The notes under the pieces: generated by a model
What the model was told of the DNA's origin: nothing
What the model saw: only the letters and a program-made list of their open reading frames with translations
Databases searched by the model: none
Made by a program: the position numbers and the translations under genes
Assembly: GCF_003590775.1 (NCBI RefSeq)
Contig: NZ_QYUM01000003.1
Location: forward strand, 622,501-686,500
Source of the DNA: Sphingomonas cavernae
GTDB lineage: Bacteria; Pseudomonadota; Alphaproteobacteria; Sphingomonadales; Sphingomonadaceae
Direction: 5' to 3'
DNA length: 64,000 nucleotides
Shown here: positions 1 to 8,934 of the stretch, one piece after another
Layout: each line of letters opens with the position of its first letter
Position numbering within the stretch: position 1 is the first letter of the stretch

Positions 1-1695
1 GAGCGAGACGCGGACGCGATCCCGTTCGAAATCGGTCTTCTTGATGTTGAGCCGGACATTGTTGGCGAAACGGATGGTGCGGATATCGAGATCGGCGATG
101 CGGCTGTCGGTCGCCACCGCGCCGGGATTGCCGAAATCGCGATACGCAAAGGCTGCGCGTTGGGCGTCGGCGATGGGTAGCACCTCGGTCGAACGGCTTT
201 CGTCATAAGCGGCGAGGATGGCGGCTGGCGCGTCCGGAATCGCCTTCTTGCCCGCAACATGCACCTGGGGATTGGCGCCCGTCCATATGGCGCGGAAGGC
301 CGTATTGACCGCATCGAGCGAGATCCGCGGCGCGAAGGTGTTGAACTGTTCGAGCCGCCAGGCGGGTGTCGTCACCACCAGATCGTCGTCGATCGCACTG
401 ACGAGCGCATCGGCCAGCGCCTCGCTACGCCGCGTCGCCGCCTGGCGCGCGCCATTCTCGAAGCCGTGGCGCAGATTGGCCATCTGCTCGTCGAGCTCGG
501 CCTGGGTGAAGCCATAGCTGAGCGCACGGCGCAACTGGCGATCGGCGACCCCGACTGCGCTCTGCCAGTCGTCACCCTTGGCGCTGATCTCGATCGAGGC
601 GAGCTCGGCCGCGCCGAACAGCGTCGTATAGCTCGCCGATCCGCCGATGATTGGCGGATCGGCCTGCCGCGCCAGCTTGGCGAGGCGGCGGCTGAGCATC
701 GCATTGGCGAGCGTCTCCAGGATCGCGCCTTCGCGCTTCCTTGTGCTGTCGGGACTGGTGTCGGCGGGCCGGGTTACGAACAGCGATACCGCCGTCGGCA
801 CCGCCGGATCGCGAAAATAGGCGGTGCTGGTGGGCCGGTCCGCATCGACCGTTCCGGTCACAGGCTCGGCCTCTGCCGGTCGCCTGGGCTGCCAGTCCGA
901 AAAGCGCGCGCGGATTTTCGCCTCGATCGCATCGGGGTCGATGTCGCCCGTGACGATCAGCACGGTGCGGTCGGGCCGGTAGAAACTTTCGTAGAGATCG
1001 CGGATGCGTTCTGCGGGCGCGCTGCGGATCACTTGCGGATCGCCGATCGGCATGCGCCGCGCGACGAGCGTTCCGGGCAACGCGAAGTCGAGGAAACTCG
1101 TGAGGCGTCGATAACTGTATTGATCGCGCGCGCGCCGCTCGGAAAGGATGATGCCGCGCTCGCGGTCGACCGCCCTGGGCGCGATGGCGAGCTCTCCCGC
1201 GGTCTCGCGCATCAGCATCAGCCCGGTATCGACGACTTCGTCCCCGGCTCGTGGCAGATCCAGCTTGTAGACGGTTTCGGTAAAGGTCGTGCTGGCGTTG
1301 GTGTCGGCGCCAAAGGCGAGCCCGTTGCGTTCGAGGATCCTGACCATCTCCCCCTCGGGCACATTGGTTGACCCGTTGAACGCCATATGCTCGAGAAAAT
1401 GCGCGAGGCCCTGCTGGTCCTCGGCCTCGGCGGTTGAGCCGACATCGACGCGCATCCTGATCGAGGCAGAGCCGAGCGGGGTCAGATTGCGGCGGATCGC
1501 GTAGCGCATGCCGTTGGCGAGTTCGCCATAGCGCCATTCCAGATCGCGCGGCACATCGCTGCGGTCGAAGCCCCAGGCGCTGGCGACCGGGTCGGTCCGC
1601 ACCACCTCGGGGCGGGGCAGGGGAGCGGGCGACTGACAGGCGGAGAGCACCAATACGCCGGCGCTCGCCAGAAGAATCAGGATGTTACGGATCAC
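1..1695 (-). CDS. M16 family zinc metallopeptidase, lipoprotein (3' end outside window)
   Basis: At least 565 codons, running off the left edge, so the C-terminal part is missing. The start is taken as GTG at 1695, because an in-frame stop lies only 24 bases upstream. From that start there is a short hydrophobic signal ending in L-S-A-C, a lipobox, so a lipid-anchored periplasmic protein is inferred. The M16 inverted zinc motif HFLEH is at residues 99-103 and the third ligand is probably Glu179, 76 residues later, as in pitrilysin-family enzymes. Residues about 40-240 form the first peptidase-like domain, followed by the start of an inactive-type second domain. It is probably a processing or oligopeptide-degrading protease of the cell envelope. 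The substrate cannot be read from the sequence. Confidence 0.87.
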   Translation of the reverse strand, partial: MIRNILILLASAGVLVLSACQSPAPLPRPEVVRTDPVASAWGFDRSDVPRDLEWRYGELANGMRYAIRRNLTPLGSASIRMRVDVGSTAEAEDQQGLAHFLEHMAFNGSTNVPEGEMVRILERNGLAFGADTNASTTFTETVYKLDLPRAGDEVVDTGLMLMRETAGELAIAPRAVDRERGIILSERRARDQYSYRRLTSFLDFALPGTLVARRMPIGDPQVIRSAPAERIRDLYESFYRPDRTVLIVTGDIDPDAIEAKIRARFSDWQPRRPAEAEPVTGTVDADRPTSTAYFRDPAVPTAVSLFVTRPADTSPDSTRKREGAILETLANAMLSRRLAKLARQADPPIIGGSASYTTLFGAAELASIEISAKGDDWQSAVGVADRQLRRALSYGFTQAELDEQMANLRHGFENGARQAATRRSEALADALVSAIDDDLVVTTPAWRLEQFNTFAPRISLDAVNTAFRAIWTGANPQVHVAGKKAIPDAPAAILAAYDESRSTEVLPIADAQRAAFAYRDFGNPGAVATDSRIADLDIRTIRFANNVRLNIKKTDFERDRVRVSL

Positions 1696-1774
1696 CGATA
1701 CCGGGCTCGCTCTGCATCATGGGACGCGGAAGGAGCACCGAAGCGCGCCGCGCTGTCAATGCCAAAGCCGAGAA

Positions 1775-2374
1775 TCAGGCGGCCGGCCAGCCCTGCATCG
1801 AAGGAAAGTTCGGCAGCGCTGCAATGCGCGCGAGCCAGCGCGTGATGTTCGGAAAGCCCGCAAGGTCGATCCCGCCATCGGGGGCGAGCGCGACATAGGG
1901 GCTGACAGCGAGATCTGCGATCGTCAATCGGTCGCCCTCGAGCCAGTCGCGCGACGCGAGGTGCGCATCGAGCACGGGGAACGCCTTTGCGGTCATCGCA
2001 CGCGCGCCCGGCTCGTATATATCGACGCCGAAGAGCTTGCCGAGCCTGAGCATCGCGGGGCCGTTGGCGATCTCGTTCGCCGCCAGCGACAGCCACTGCG
2101 CGATCCGTCCGCGCTCCACCGCATCGCGTCCGTCCCATTCGCCGGGCCGGTGAAGTGCCGCGAGATAGGCAAGGATCGCCTGGCTGTCGCGGATCACCGT
2201 GTCGCCGTCGACCAGTACGGGCACCTGGCCGAGCGGATTGAGCCTGAAAAAATCAGGTGTCTTGCGCTCCGGCCCCGCGACCGTGATCTCCTCGTGAGGC
2301 AGCTCGAGAAATGCGAGGGCCATGCGGATCTTGTGGGCGTTGCCCGAAAGCGGTGAAGCATAGAGCTGGATCAT
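1775..2374 (-). CDS. glutathione S-transferase family protein
   Basis: 199 residues, the normal GST length. The N-terminal thioredoxin-fold half (residues 1-80) carries the glutathione-site pattern N-P-L-G-Q-V-P-V-L followed by D-S-Q-A-I-L. The C-terminal helical half contains L-T-I-A-D, the usual GST N-capping motif. The early active-site region is S-P-L-S-G-N, so Ser may serve as the thiol-activating residue, as in bacterial beta/theta-like enzymes. The ATG overlaps the stop of the upstream flavin-oxidase-like gene as ATGA (2371-2374), so the two are translationally coupled. Substrate unknown. The pair may be controlled by the divergent LysR gene at 3057. Confidence 0.9.
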   Translation of the reverse strand: MIQLYASPLSGNAHKIRMALAFLELPHEEITVAGPERKTPDFFRLNPLGQVPVLVDGDTVIRDSQAILAYLAALHRPGEWDGRDAVERGRIAQWLSLAANEIANGPAMLRLGKLFGVDIYEPGARAMTAKAFPVLDAHLASRDWLEGDRLTIADLAVSPYVALAPDGGIDLAGFPNITRWLARIAALPNFPSMQGWPAA

Positions 2375-2976
2375 GGTTCCTCCCTGAGGGTGCGGTTCTC
2401 GGCTTCAAGCTGCTCGATCCGCGTCGTGAGCGCGTGGACGAGTTGCCGGATCTCGATCTCGGTGTAGCGAGGCGTGATGTGCTGGGGGCAGTTCCACTCG
2501 ATGCCCTCGACGGCGACGATGAAACCGCGCTCGGGCACCGCCTTGTAGCCGGGCGTCATCAGCGCTGCGGTCTCGATGGGATCGTCGACGATGCGTGCAC
2601 GGCCGATCAGTTTCAGTCGGCGCCGGTTGGGATAGTCCATCAGGAACAGCGAAACGCGGTCGTCGCTGATCAGATTGGCGGTGCTCACATATTGGCGGTT
2701 GCCGCGATAGTCGGCGAAGCCGATCCGATGCTCGTCGAGCACGCGAAGGAAGCCCGGCGGCCCGCCGCGATGCTGGACATAGGGCCAGCCCGTTTCGGTG
2801 ACGCTCGCCATGTAGAAGCTATCGCGCCGCGCGATGAAGTCGCGGGCGACCTCGTCGAGCGCGTCGGGCGCATCGCCTTCGCCCTCCATCCGCGTGTAGC
2901 TCGCGCGTGAACCGGCAGCTTCCTGCAGCGCGACGGCGCCCGGCGTGAACATGATGCGCTTGAAGTTCTCGGCCAT
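2371..2976 (-). CDS. pyridoxamine 5'-phosphate oxidase-fold flavoprotein
   Basis: 201 residues. The body (residues 45-170) has the split-barrel FMN-binding pattern: R-D-S-F-Y-M-A-S-V near the start, W-P-Y-V-Q-H-R-G-G-P-P-G-F-L, and a conserved L-F-L-M-D-Y stretch before an R-R-L-K-L-I-G-R-A strand. This matches the general-stress/PNPOx-like branch rather than PdxH. A C-terminal helix (about 180-201) looks coiled-coil-like. It overlaps the downstream GST gene by 4 bases, and its start faces the LysR gene across an 80-base promoter region. Likely role: FMN- or F420-type reductase or detoxification partner of the GST. The exact reaction is not deducible. Confidence 0.8.
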   Translation of the reverse strand: MAENFKRIMFTPGAVALQEAAGSRASYTRMEGEGDAPDALDEVARDFIARRDSFYMASVTETGWPYVQHRGGPPGFLRVLDEHRIGFADYRGNRQYVSTANLISDDRVSLFLMDYPNRRRLKLIGRARIVDDPIETAALMTPGYKAVPERGFIVAVEGIEWNCPQHITPRYTEIEIRQLVHALTTRIEQLEAENRTLREEP

Positions 2977-3056
2977 TGTTCTGGCTGTATGTGATATTCC
3001 GATTGTAGGGATAATAGCTTAGTGATGCATTTCATTATTCCAAATAACGGAACTAT

Positions 3057-3968
3057 ATGGATCGTTTGCAAGCCCTCGAAGCATTGGTAGCGGTCGCCGA
3101 TCATGGGGGCTTTGCAGCAGGGGCACGCGCGATACGCATGTCGCCGCCGGCCATGACGCGCATCATTGCGGCACTCGAGGCGCATCTTGGTGTCGCGCTC
3201 TTCCACCGTTCAACACGCGCGGTGACGCTGACCGAGGAGGGAGCCGCCTTCCTCGCGAGCAGCCGCAGGGTGCTTGATGATCTGCGCACTGCCGAACTCG
3301 CGGCGATGGGCGGGCAGGACGCGCCGCAGGGTATGTTGATCGTCACCGCGCCGGTCGCCTTCGGCCAGCGCCATGTCGTCCCCGTCACCAACGCGTTGCT
3401 CTCAGCGCATCCGCGGCTCGCGATCCGGCTGCTGCTCATCGACCGCAATGTTCGGATTGTGGAGGAGGGGATCGATGTCGCGGTTCGCATCGGCCCACTC
3501 GCTGATTCAAGCCTCGTCGCGCGAAAGATCGGGGAGGTGGCGCGCGTCGCCGTCGCCAGCGCCGGCTATCTCGCCGAACACGGCGCACCCGCCGACCCGC
3601 AGGAATTGAAGCGCCACGCACTGATCGGCGTCACCGCGGTCAATCCAGCGACCGAATGGCGTTTCGGCGCGAAGGGAGAGGTGGGTGTTGCGATCCGTCC
3701 GCGCCTGCTCGTTAACACCAATGACGCAGCCATCCAGGCGGCAGAGGCGGGGATCGGAATCGCTTATCAGCTCAGCTATCAGGTGGATGAGGCGATTGCC
3801 GCTGGCCGGCTGGCGCCCGTCCTGACCGAGTATTGGCGCGGGCCGATCCCGGTGCATCTGGTCTTTGGCGCCAGCCGCGCGGGCACACCCGCGGTGCGTG
3901 CGTTCGCCGATGCCATGCAGGCGCGTGCGGTGGAGGTGTTGCACAACGCTCAAACCCGCTCATCCTGA
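3057..3968 (+). CDS. LysR family transcriptional regulator
   Basis: 303 residues, the usual LysR length. The N-terminal winged helix-turn-helix (residues 1-60) has the typical L-E-A-L-V-A-V-A-D-H-G-G-F-A-A-G-A-R and L-F-H-R-S-T-R pattern. The remainder is the type-2 periplasmic-binding-like effector domain. It is divergent from the PNPOx/GST pair, with AT-rich DNA between (2977-3056), the classic arrangement for a LysR regulator and its target. Its last codons run into a repeat element (3956-4131), so the C-terminal few residues are repeat-derived. Confidence 0.9.
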   Translation: MDRLQALEALVAVADHGGFAAGARAIRMSPPAMTRIIAALEAHLGVALFHRSTRAVTLTEEGAAFLASSRRVLDDLRTAELAAMGGQDAPQGMLIVTAPVAFGQRHVVPVTNALLSAHPRLAIRLLLIDRNVRIVEEGIDVAVRIGPLADSSLVARKIGEVARVAVASAGYLAEHGAPADPQELKRHALIGVTAVNPATEWRFGAKGEVGVAIRPRLLVNTNDAAIQAAEAGIGIAYQLSYQVDEAIAAGRLAPVLTEYWRGPIPVHLVFGASRAGTPAVRAFADAMQARAVEVLHNAQTRSS

Positions 3969-4131
3969 GTAGCCATTGAGCGAAGTCGAAATGGCGTATC
4001 GAAGGACGCACAATGCAGGTCCTTCGATAGTGAACAGGTGAAACACGCCCCCGGCATGTTTCAGGATTGTCCGGGGGACAATCCGACCTGTTCACCCCTC
4101 GCCAGGCTCGGTCTCTACTCAGGATGAGCGG
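3956..4131. repeat. mosaic of nested inverted repeats between convergent genes
   Basis: A perfect 16-base inverted repeat (3956-3971 with 4116-4131) encloses three smaller ones: 3997-4007 with 4019-4029 (11 bp), 4030-4039 with 4086-4095 (10 bp) and 4064-4072 with 4076-4084 (9 bp). It fills the gap between lysR and purC and overlaps the end of lysR. It resembles the multi-copy intergenic palindromes of sphingomonads and may also end transcription in both directions. Confidence 0.85.
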
Positions 4132-4141
4132 ACAATTTTTG

Positions 4142-4921
4142 TTACTTGCCCCGCTTCTTGCGGTGCTTTTCCAGATCCAGCACCGAAGTATCGGCCTCTT
4201 CGGGCAGCAAGCCAAGACGACGCGCCACTTCCTGGTAGGCTTCGACCTCGCCGCCCAGATCGCGGCGGAAGCGGTCCTTGTCGAGCTTTTCGTTGGTCGT
4301 CATGTCCCACAGGCGGCAGCCGTCGGGGCTGATCTCGTCGGCCAGGATGACGCGCGCATAGTCGTTGTCCCAGATGCGGCCGAACTCGAGCTTGAAGTCG
4401 ACCAGCCGGATACCGATGCCCGCGAACAGGCCCGACATGAAGTCGTTCACGCGGATCGCCATGTCGGCGATGTCGTGCATCTCTTCCTGGCTCGCCCAGC
4501 CGAAGCAGGCGATGTGCTCGTCGGCGATCATCGGATCGCCGAGCGCATCGTCCTTGTAGTAATATTCGATGATCGTGCGCGGGAGCTGCGTGCCTTCCTC
4601 GATGCCGAGGCGCTTGGTCAGCGAGCCCGCGGCGACGTTACGCACCACCACCTCGATCGGAACGATCTCGACCTGGCGGATGAGCTGCTCGCGCATGTTG
4701 AGGCGACGGATGAAGTGCGTGGGAATGCCGATATTGCCGAGCAGCGTGAAGATATGCTCGGAAATCCGGTTGTTGAGCACGCCCTTGCCGCTGATCGTGC
4801 CCTTCTTCTGCGCGTTGAACGCAGTGGCGTCGTCCTTGAAATACTGGATGAGCGTTCCGGGCTCAGGCCCCTCATAGAGGATCTTGGCCTTGCCCTCATA
4901 GATCTGGCGGCGGCGTGCCAT
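4142..4921 (-). CDS. purC: phosphoribosylaminoimidazole-succinocarboxamide synthase (SAICAR synthase)
   Basis: 259 residues, the standard bacterial PurC length. It joins CAIR and aspartate with ATP in purine synthesis. The family pattern is present throughout: [11 protein letters not shown] near the N-terminus, the central I-P-T-H-F and V-P-I-E-V-V-V-R-N segments, and L-V-D-F-K-L-E-F-G followed by D-E-I-S-P-D near residue 200, which holds the metal and substrate residues. Single gene with no other pur genes in view. Confidence 0.96.
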   Translation of the reverse strand: MARRRQIYEGKAKILYEGPEPGTLIQYFKDDATAFNAQKKGTISGKGVLNNRISEHIFTLLGNIGIPTHFIRRLNMREQLIRQVEIVPIEVVVRNVAAGSLTKRLGIEEGTQLPRTIIEYYYKDDALGDPMIADEHIACFGWASQEEMHDIADMAIRVNDFMSGLFAGIGIRLVDFKLEFGRIWDNDYARVILADEISPDGCRLWDMTTNEKLDKDRFRRDLGGEVEAYQEVARRLGLLPEEADTSVLDLEKHRKKRGK

Positions 4922-5173
4922 CTACACATACCCCTGAAAGTCGATGCCCCGGCAGCGCAAAGATAGGGTGCGCATGCCGGGGCGGGAAGAGGGCTGCGCC
5001 TATAACCGAATCACCGGGCATAGGCAATTGATGGACTCAGGCCTGGGCAGCGGCTGCAGCATCACGCCTTGCCGATCGTCGTACCCGGAGGTCCAACCGG
5101 ACAATCGACTGACTTTGTGATAGGATAGCCGCTCTGAATGCCTCGGGCGACGGGCCCAGGAGGAGCAGGAACG
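4922..5173. other. intergenic region with the divergent purC and nfeD leaders
   Basis: About 250 bases without a convincing ORF. It must hold the promoters of purC (leftward) and nfeD (rightward). A clear AGGAGG at 5158-5163 belongs to nfeD. I see no terminator or conserved RNA structure. Confidence 0.5.
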
Positions 5174-6577
5174 ATGCCGAGGGCATCGCGATCCGATTTA
5201 CACCGCCGTTACGGCCATTGGTTGGCGATCCTGTTGGTTGCATTGGCCGTGGTTTTCTGCGTGCCCGCTGCGGGGCAGCCGCGGGGCGGCCCCGCGATCG
5301 TGCTGCATCTCGATGGCGTGATTGGTCCGGCGAGCGCGGACTATCTCGCGCGCGCGCTGGGCAGGGCGGCCGAACGCAAGGCGCCGCTGGTGATCGTGCG
5401 GATGGACACGCCGGGCGGGCTCGACACCTCGATGCGCGCGATGATCCGCGACATTCTCGCCTCGCCTGTGCCCGTCGTGATCTATGTCAGCCCGAGCGGC
5501 GCGCGCGCGGCGAGCGCGGGCGCTTTCCTGCTCTATGCGAGCCATGTCGCGGCAATGGCGCCGGGCACCAATGTTGGCGCGGCGACCCCAGTGCAAATCG
5601 GCGGCGTGCCGACGCCCGGTGAAGAGCAGCCGAAGCCCGCGGCTGACGACAAGGCGAAGGACAAGGCCAGCACCTCGCGCAGCGCGATGGATGCCAAGGC
5701 TATCAACGATGCCGCCGCCTATATCCGCTCGCTCGCAGAGCTGCGCGGCCGCAATGCGGACTGGGCCGAAAAGGCGGTGCGTGAGGCCGCGAGCCTGTCC
5801 GCCAGTGCCGCGCTCAGGGAACGCGTGATCGATATCGAGGCGAAGAGCGTCCAGGATCTTCTCGCGCAGCTCCACGGTCGCACCGTCAGCGCTGCTGGAA
5901 ACACCGTCACGCTCGCCACGCACGGCCTTGGCATAGAGGAGGTCCGGCCCGACTGGCGCACCGAATTGTTGAGCGCGATCACCAACCCCAATGTCGCGCT
6001 GATCCTGATGATGGTCGGCATTTACGGGCTGATCTTCGAGTTCATGAATCCCGGCTTTTTCGCGCCCGGCACGATCGGCGCGATCTGCCTGCTGACCGGG
6101 CTTTATGCTTTGGCTGCGCTCCCCGTGAACTTCGCAGGGCTTGCGCTCATCGCGCTCGGCATCGGGCTGCTGATCGCCGAGATGTATGTCGCCTCGTTCG
6201 GGACGCTGGGGCTGGGAGGGGTGGTTGCGATCGCACTGGGCGCGACAATCCTCATCGATACCGATGTTCCGGGCTTCCGGATCTCATGGTCTTCCATTGC
6301 CGCGATTACTGTCGCGAGCCTGCTCTTCGTGCTGTTGGTCGCGCGGCTCGCGCTGCTTTCGCGCGGCGCGCGAGTGGTGAGCGGACGCGAGGAGATGGTC
6401 GGCGTGCGCGGCGTCGTCGACGACTGGAAGGGCGGCGAAGGCCATGTGTTCGCGCATGGTGAGCGCTGGCGGGCGAGTGGCACTGCGCGGCTTGGCAAGG
6501 GGCAGGGCGTCCGCGTCACCTCTCTCGACGGGCTGACGCTCCATGTCGAGCCCGATCCACCGCCGACCGGAGGATAG
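5174..6577 (+). CDS. NfeD family membrane serine protease (long form, ClpP-like plus NfeD domain)
   Basis: 467 residues from ATG 5174, chosen because a strong AGGAGG (5158-5163) precedes it. An N-terminal signal/TM segment (about residues 15-35) leads to a ClpP-fold protease domain. The nucleophile is in R-A-A-S-A-G-A, as in the archaeal stomatin-specific protease, with the general-base Lys expected in the A-E-K-A-V-R region. A Lys/Ala/Asp-rich linker interrupts the domain near residues 150-170. Four to five TM helices follow, then a C-terminal OB-fold (NfeD) domain. The stop lies between the RBS and start of the downstream slipin gene, so the two are coupled. The pair is the conserved NfeD-stomatin module, thought to handle membrane-protein quality control or lipid-domain scaffolding. 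Confidence 0.9.
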   Translation: MPRASRSDLHRRYGHWLAILLVALAVVFCVPAAGQPRGGPAIVLHLDGVIGPASADYLARALGRAAERKAPLVIVRMDTPGGLDTSMRAMIRDILASPVPVVIYVSPSGARAASAGAFLLYASHVAAMAPGTNVGAATPVQIGGVPTPGEEQPKPAADDKAKDKASTSRSAMDAKAINDAAAYIRSLAELRGRNADWAEKAVREAASLSASAALRERVIDIEAKSVQDLLAQLHGRTVSAAGNTVTLATHGLGIEEVRPDWRTELLSAITNPNVALILMMVGIYGLIFEFMNPGFFAPGTIGAICLLTGLYALAALPVNFAGLALIALGIGLLIAEMYVASFGTLGLGGVVAIALGATILIDTDVPGFRISWSSIAAITVASLLFVLLVARLALLSRGARVVSGREEMVGVRGVVDDWKGGEGHVFAHGERWRASGTARLGKGQGVRVTSLDGLTLHVEPDPPPTGG

Positions 6578-6581
6578 CAAG

Positions 6582-7349
6582 ATGATCCCGCAAATCGCCT
6601 TCTACCTGCCGCTGATCGTTCTATTGCTGCTGTTCCTCGCCTCCGCGATCAAGGTGCTGCGCGAATATGAGCGCGGCGTGATCTTCACACTGGGCCGCTT
6701 TACGGGGGTCAAGGGCCCCGGACTCATCCTGCTCGTGCCGATGGTCCAGCAGATGGTGCGCACCGATCTGCGCGTGGTGGTGTTCGACGTGCCGCCGCAG
6801 GACGTGATCAGCCACGACAATGTCTCCGTGCGCGTCAATGCGGTCATCTATTTCCGCATCATGGATCCCGAGCGCGCGATCATTCAGGTCGAGGATTTCC
6901 TCGGAGCGACCAGCCAGCTTGCGCAGACGACGCTGCGTTCGGTGCTCGGCAAGCATGAACTCGACACGATGCTCGCCGAGCGCGACCGGCTCAACAGCGA
7001 TATCCAGGAGATACTGGATACGCGCACCGATCCCTGGGGGATCAAGGTCGCCAATGTCGAGATCAAGGATGTCGACATCAACGAGACGATGGTCCGCGCG
7101 ATCGCAAGGCAAGCCGAAGCCGAACGCGAACGCCGCGCCAAGGTCATCAATGCGGAAGGGGAACAGCAGGCCGCCGCCAAGCTGCTCGAGGCGGCCGTAA
7201 TCCTGTCGAAGCGCCCCGAGGCGATGCAGCTTCGCTACCTCAGCAGCCTCAATGTGATCGCCGCCGAGAAGAATTCGACGATCGTCTTCCCGTTCCCGAT
7301 TGAGTTCGGGCGGTTCCTGAAAGGGCGAGGCGAGGAGGGCAAGGGGTAA
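6582..7349 (+). CDS. slipin (stomatin/prohibitin SPFH-domain membrane protein)
   Basis: 255 residues from ATG 6582, preceded by CCGGAGG at 6567-6573. A single N-terminal TM helix (about residues 5-25) is followed by [13 protein letters not shown], the hallmark of slipins, then the SPFH domain, and a helical region rich in A-E-R-E-R-R-A-K that drives oligomerisation. It ends with the P-F-P-I-E strand seen in bacterial slipins. It is the expected partner and substrate of the upstream NfeD protease, and the four-base gap indicates co-translation. Confidence 0.94.
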   Translation: MIPQIAFYLPLIVLLLLFLASAIKVLREYERGVIFTLGRFTGVKGPGLILLVPMVQQMVRTDLRVVVFDVPPQDVISHDNVSVRVNAVIYFRIMDPERAIIQVEDFLGATSQLAQTTLRSVLGKHELDTMLAERDRLNSDIQEILDTRTDPWGIKVANVEIKDVDINETMVRAIARQAEAERERRAKVINAEGEQQAAAKLLEAAVILSKRPEAMQLRYLSSLNVIAAEKNSTIVFPFPIEFGRFLKGRGEEGKG

Positions 7350-7440
7350 GGCGCGCCGCGCCCGCCCGATGATGGTTGCGTCCCGGGCGCGTACCAACTA
7401 GGCCGTTCCTGCGTTGGCGTCAGCGGATCGGGAAGCGGCT

Positions 7441-8934
7441 GTGCAGAACCTCTCGGCGCGTCTGGCGCGTGGAAGTATGTGGATCAGCGCGTCGCGCGGT
7501 CTTGTCGGTGCGCTGGGCTTCCTGTCGACGATCGTGCTGGCGCGGCTGCTGTTGCCATCCGATTTCGGGCTGGTGGCACTCGGCATGACGATGCTGCTGA
7601 TCCTGCAATCGTTCACCAACCTCTCGCTCGCGCAAGCGCTCGTCCATCACCGCAAACCCGACCGCGACCACTTCCACACCGCCTGGACGCTCAACATGCT
7701 GCGGGGGCTGCTGCTCGGCGGCTTGTTCGCGGCAGCGGGCCCGGCGGCGGCTGTGTTCTATGGCGATGCAAGGCTTGCCAACATCATGTACGCGCTCGCC
7801 TTCAGCATCTTCCTGAGCGGCCTCGCCAATCCACGACGGATCATGCTCCAAAAGGAGCTGATCTTCTGGCAGGACTTCGTGCTCAACGTCTCGCAGAAGC
7901 TGATCGGCGTGATCGTCGGGGTCGCGGTGGCGGTGATCTACAAAAGCTATTGGGCGCTGGTCGCGGGAACGATCGCGGGCCAGTTGGCGCAGGTGATCAT
8001 CTCCTACACAGTGCTGCCCTTCCTACCGCGACCTACGCTGAAGCATGCGCGAGAACTCTGGTCGTTCTCGGCCTGGCTCGCGCTCAGTCAAGCGATCAAC
8101 ACGATCAACTGGCGCTTCGATCAGTTGCTGGTCGGCAAGTTTCTGGGGAGCGCGGCGCTCGGATATTACACCGTCGGTAGCAACCTCTCGACAACACCGA
8201 CGCGCGAGGCGACGCTGCCGCTGACCCAGACGCTGTTTCCCGCGTTCACCAAATTCGCGCATGATCGGGAGCGCCTGCGCCGCGCCTATCAGCGCGCGCA
8301 GGCCGTCGTGACCGCGATCGCATTGCCGATGGGCGTCGGTATGGCGATGATCGCTGAACCGCTCGTGCTGCTGGCCATGGGCGAAAAATGGCTGCCCGTC
8401 GTCCCCGTGATAGAGACTCTGGCCGCAATCATCGCGGTGCAGACACTCGGGTCGCAGGTCGTGCCGCTCGGCATGTCGCTCGGTGCGACCAGGCTGCTGT
8501 TCGTCCGCGACACGCAGTCGTTCTTCGTGCGCGTACCATTGATCATGGCCGGCATGTATTTCGCGGGGCTTCAAGGCGTGATCTATGCGCGCGTGCTCAC
8601 CGGCTTGATCGCGACCATGATCAACATGCGCATGGTCAGACGGCTGATCGCGCTGCCGGTCCGGGCGCAGCTCGCTGCCAATCTGCGCTGCTTCGTCGCG
8701 GTGATCGTGATGAGCGCCGCGCTTTGGGCGGTCGGGCGCTTCTTCGTGCACGATCGAAGCCCGGTCCAACTCGTAGCGGAGATCGCGGTGCTGGTGCTGG
8801 TCGGCGGTCTCAGCTATGTCGCGGCCACATTCGCGCTATGGTTGGTGGCGGGAAGACCCGATGGTCCAGAGCGCGAGATCCAGCAACTTGTCGGCACCGG
8901 GCTCAGCAAGCTATTCACCGGAACCCGGGGATGA
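7441..8934 (+). CDS. oligosaccharide flippase (polysaccharide biosynthesis/MATE-like membrane protein)
   Basis: About 497 residues with roughly 12-14 hydrophobic segments. The N-terminal pattern G-S-M-W-I-S-A-S-R followed by L-A-R-L-L-L-P-S-D-F-G matches the Wzx/polysaccharide-export family. Start chosen at GTG 7441 because GGAAG (7431-7435) sits just upstream; a TTG at 7414 would add nine residues. It probably moves lipid-linked oligosaccharide across the inner membrane. No glycosyltransferases adjoin it, so its pathway must be encoded elsewhere. Its 3' end overlaps the convergent PP-loop gene by 24 bases. Confidence 0.88.
   Translation: MQNLSARLARGSMWISASRGLVGALGFLSTIVLARLLLPSDFGLVALGMTMLLILQSFTNLSLAQALVHHRKPDRDHFHTAWTLNMLRGLLLGGLFAAAGPAAAVFYGDARLANIMYALAFSIFLSGLANPRRIMLQKELIFWQDFVLNVSQKLIGVIVGVAVAVIYKSYWALVAGTIAGQLAQVIISYTVLPFLPRPTLKHARELWSFSAWLALSQAINTINWRFDQLLVGKFLGSAALGYYTVGSNLSTTPTREATLPLTQTLFPAFTKFAHDRERLRRAYQRAQAVVTAIALPMGVGMAMIAEPLVLLAMGEKWLPVVPVIETLAAIIAVQTLGSQVVPLGMSLGATRLLFVRDTQSFFVRVPLIMAGMYFAGLQGVIYARVLTGLIATMINMRMVRRLIALPVRAQLAANLRCFVAVIVMSAALWAVGRFFVHDRSPVQLVAEIAVLVLVGGLSYVAATFALWLVAGRPDGPEREIQQLVGTGLSKLFTGTRG

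Noticed and set aside
259-1371. 370-codon plus-strand ORF
   Set aside because: Antisense to the M16 peptidase gene, which has intact motifs and codon use; high GC makes long antisense frames common.
5037-5243. 68-codon minus-strand ORF upstream of nfeD
   Set aside because: Overlaps the nfeD start and RBS; no conserved-looking features.
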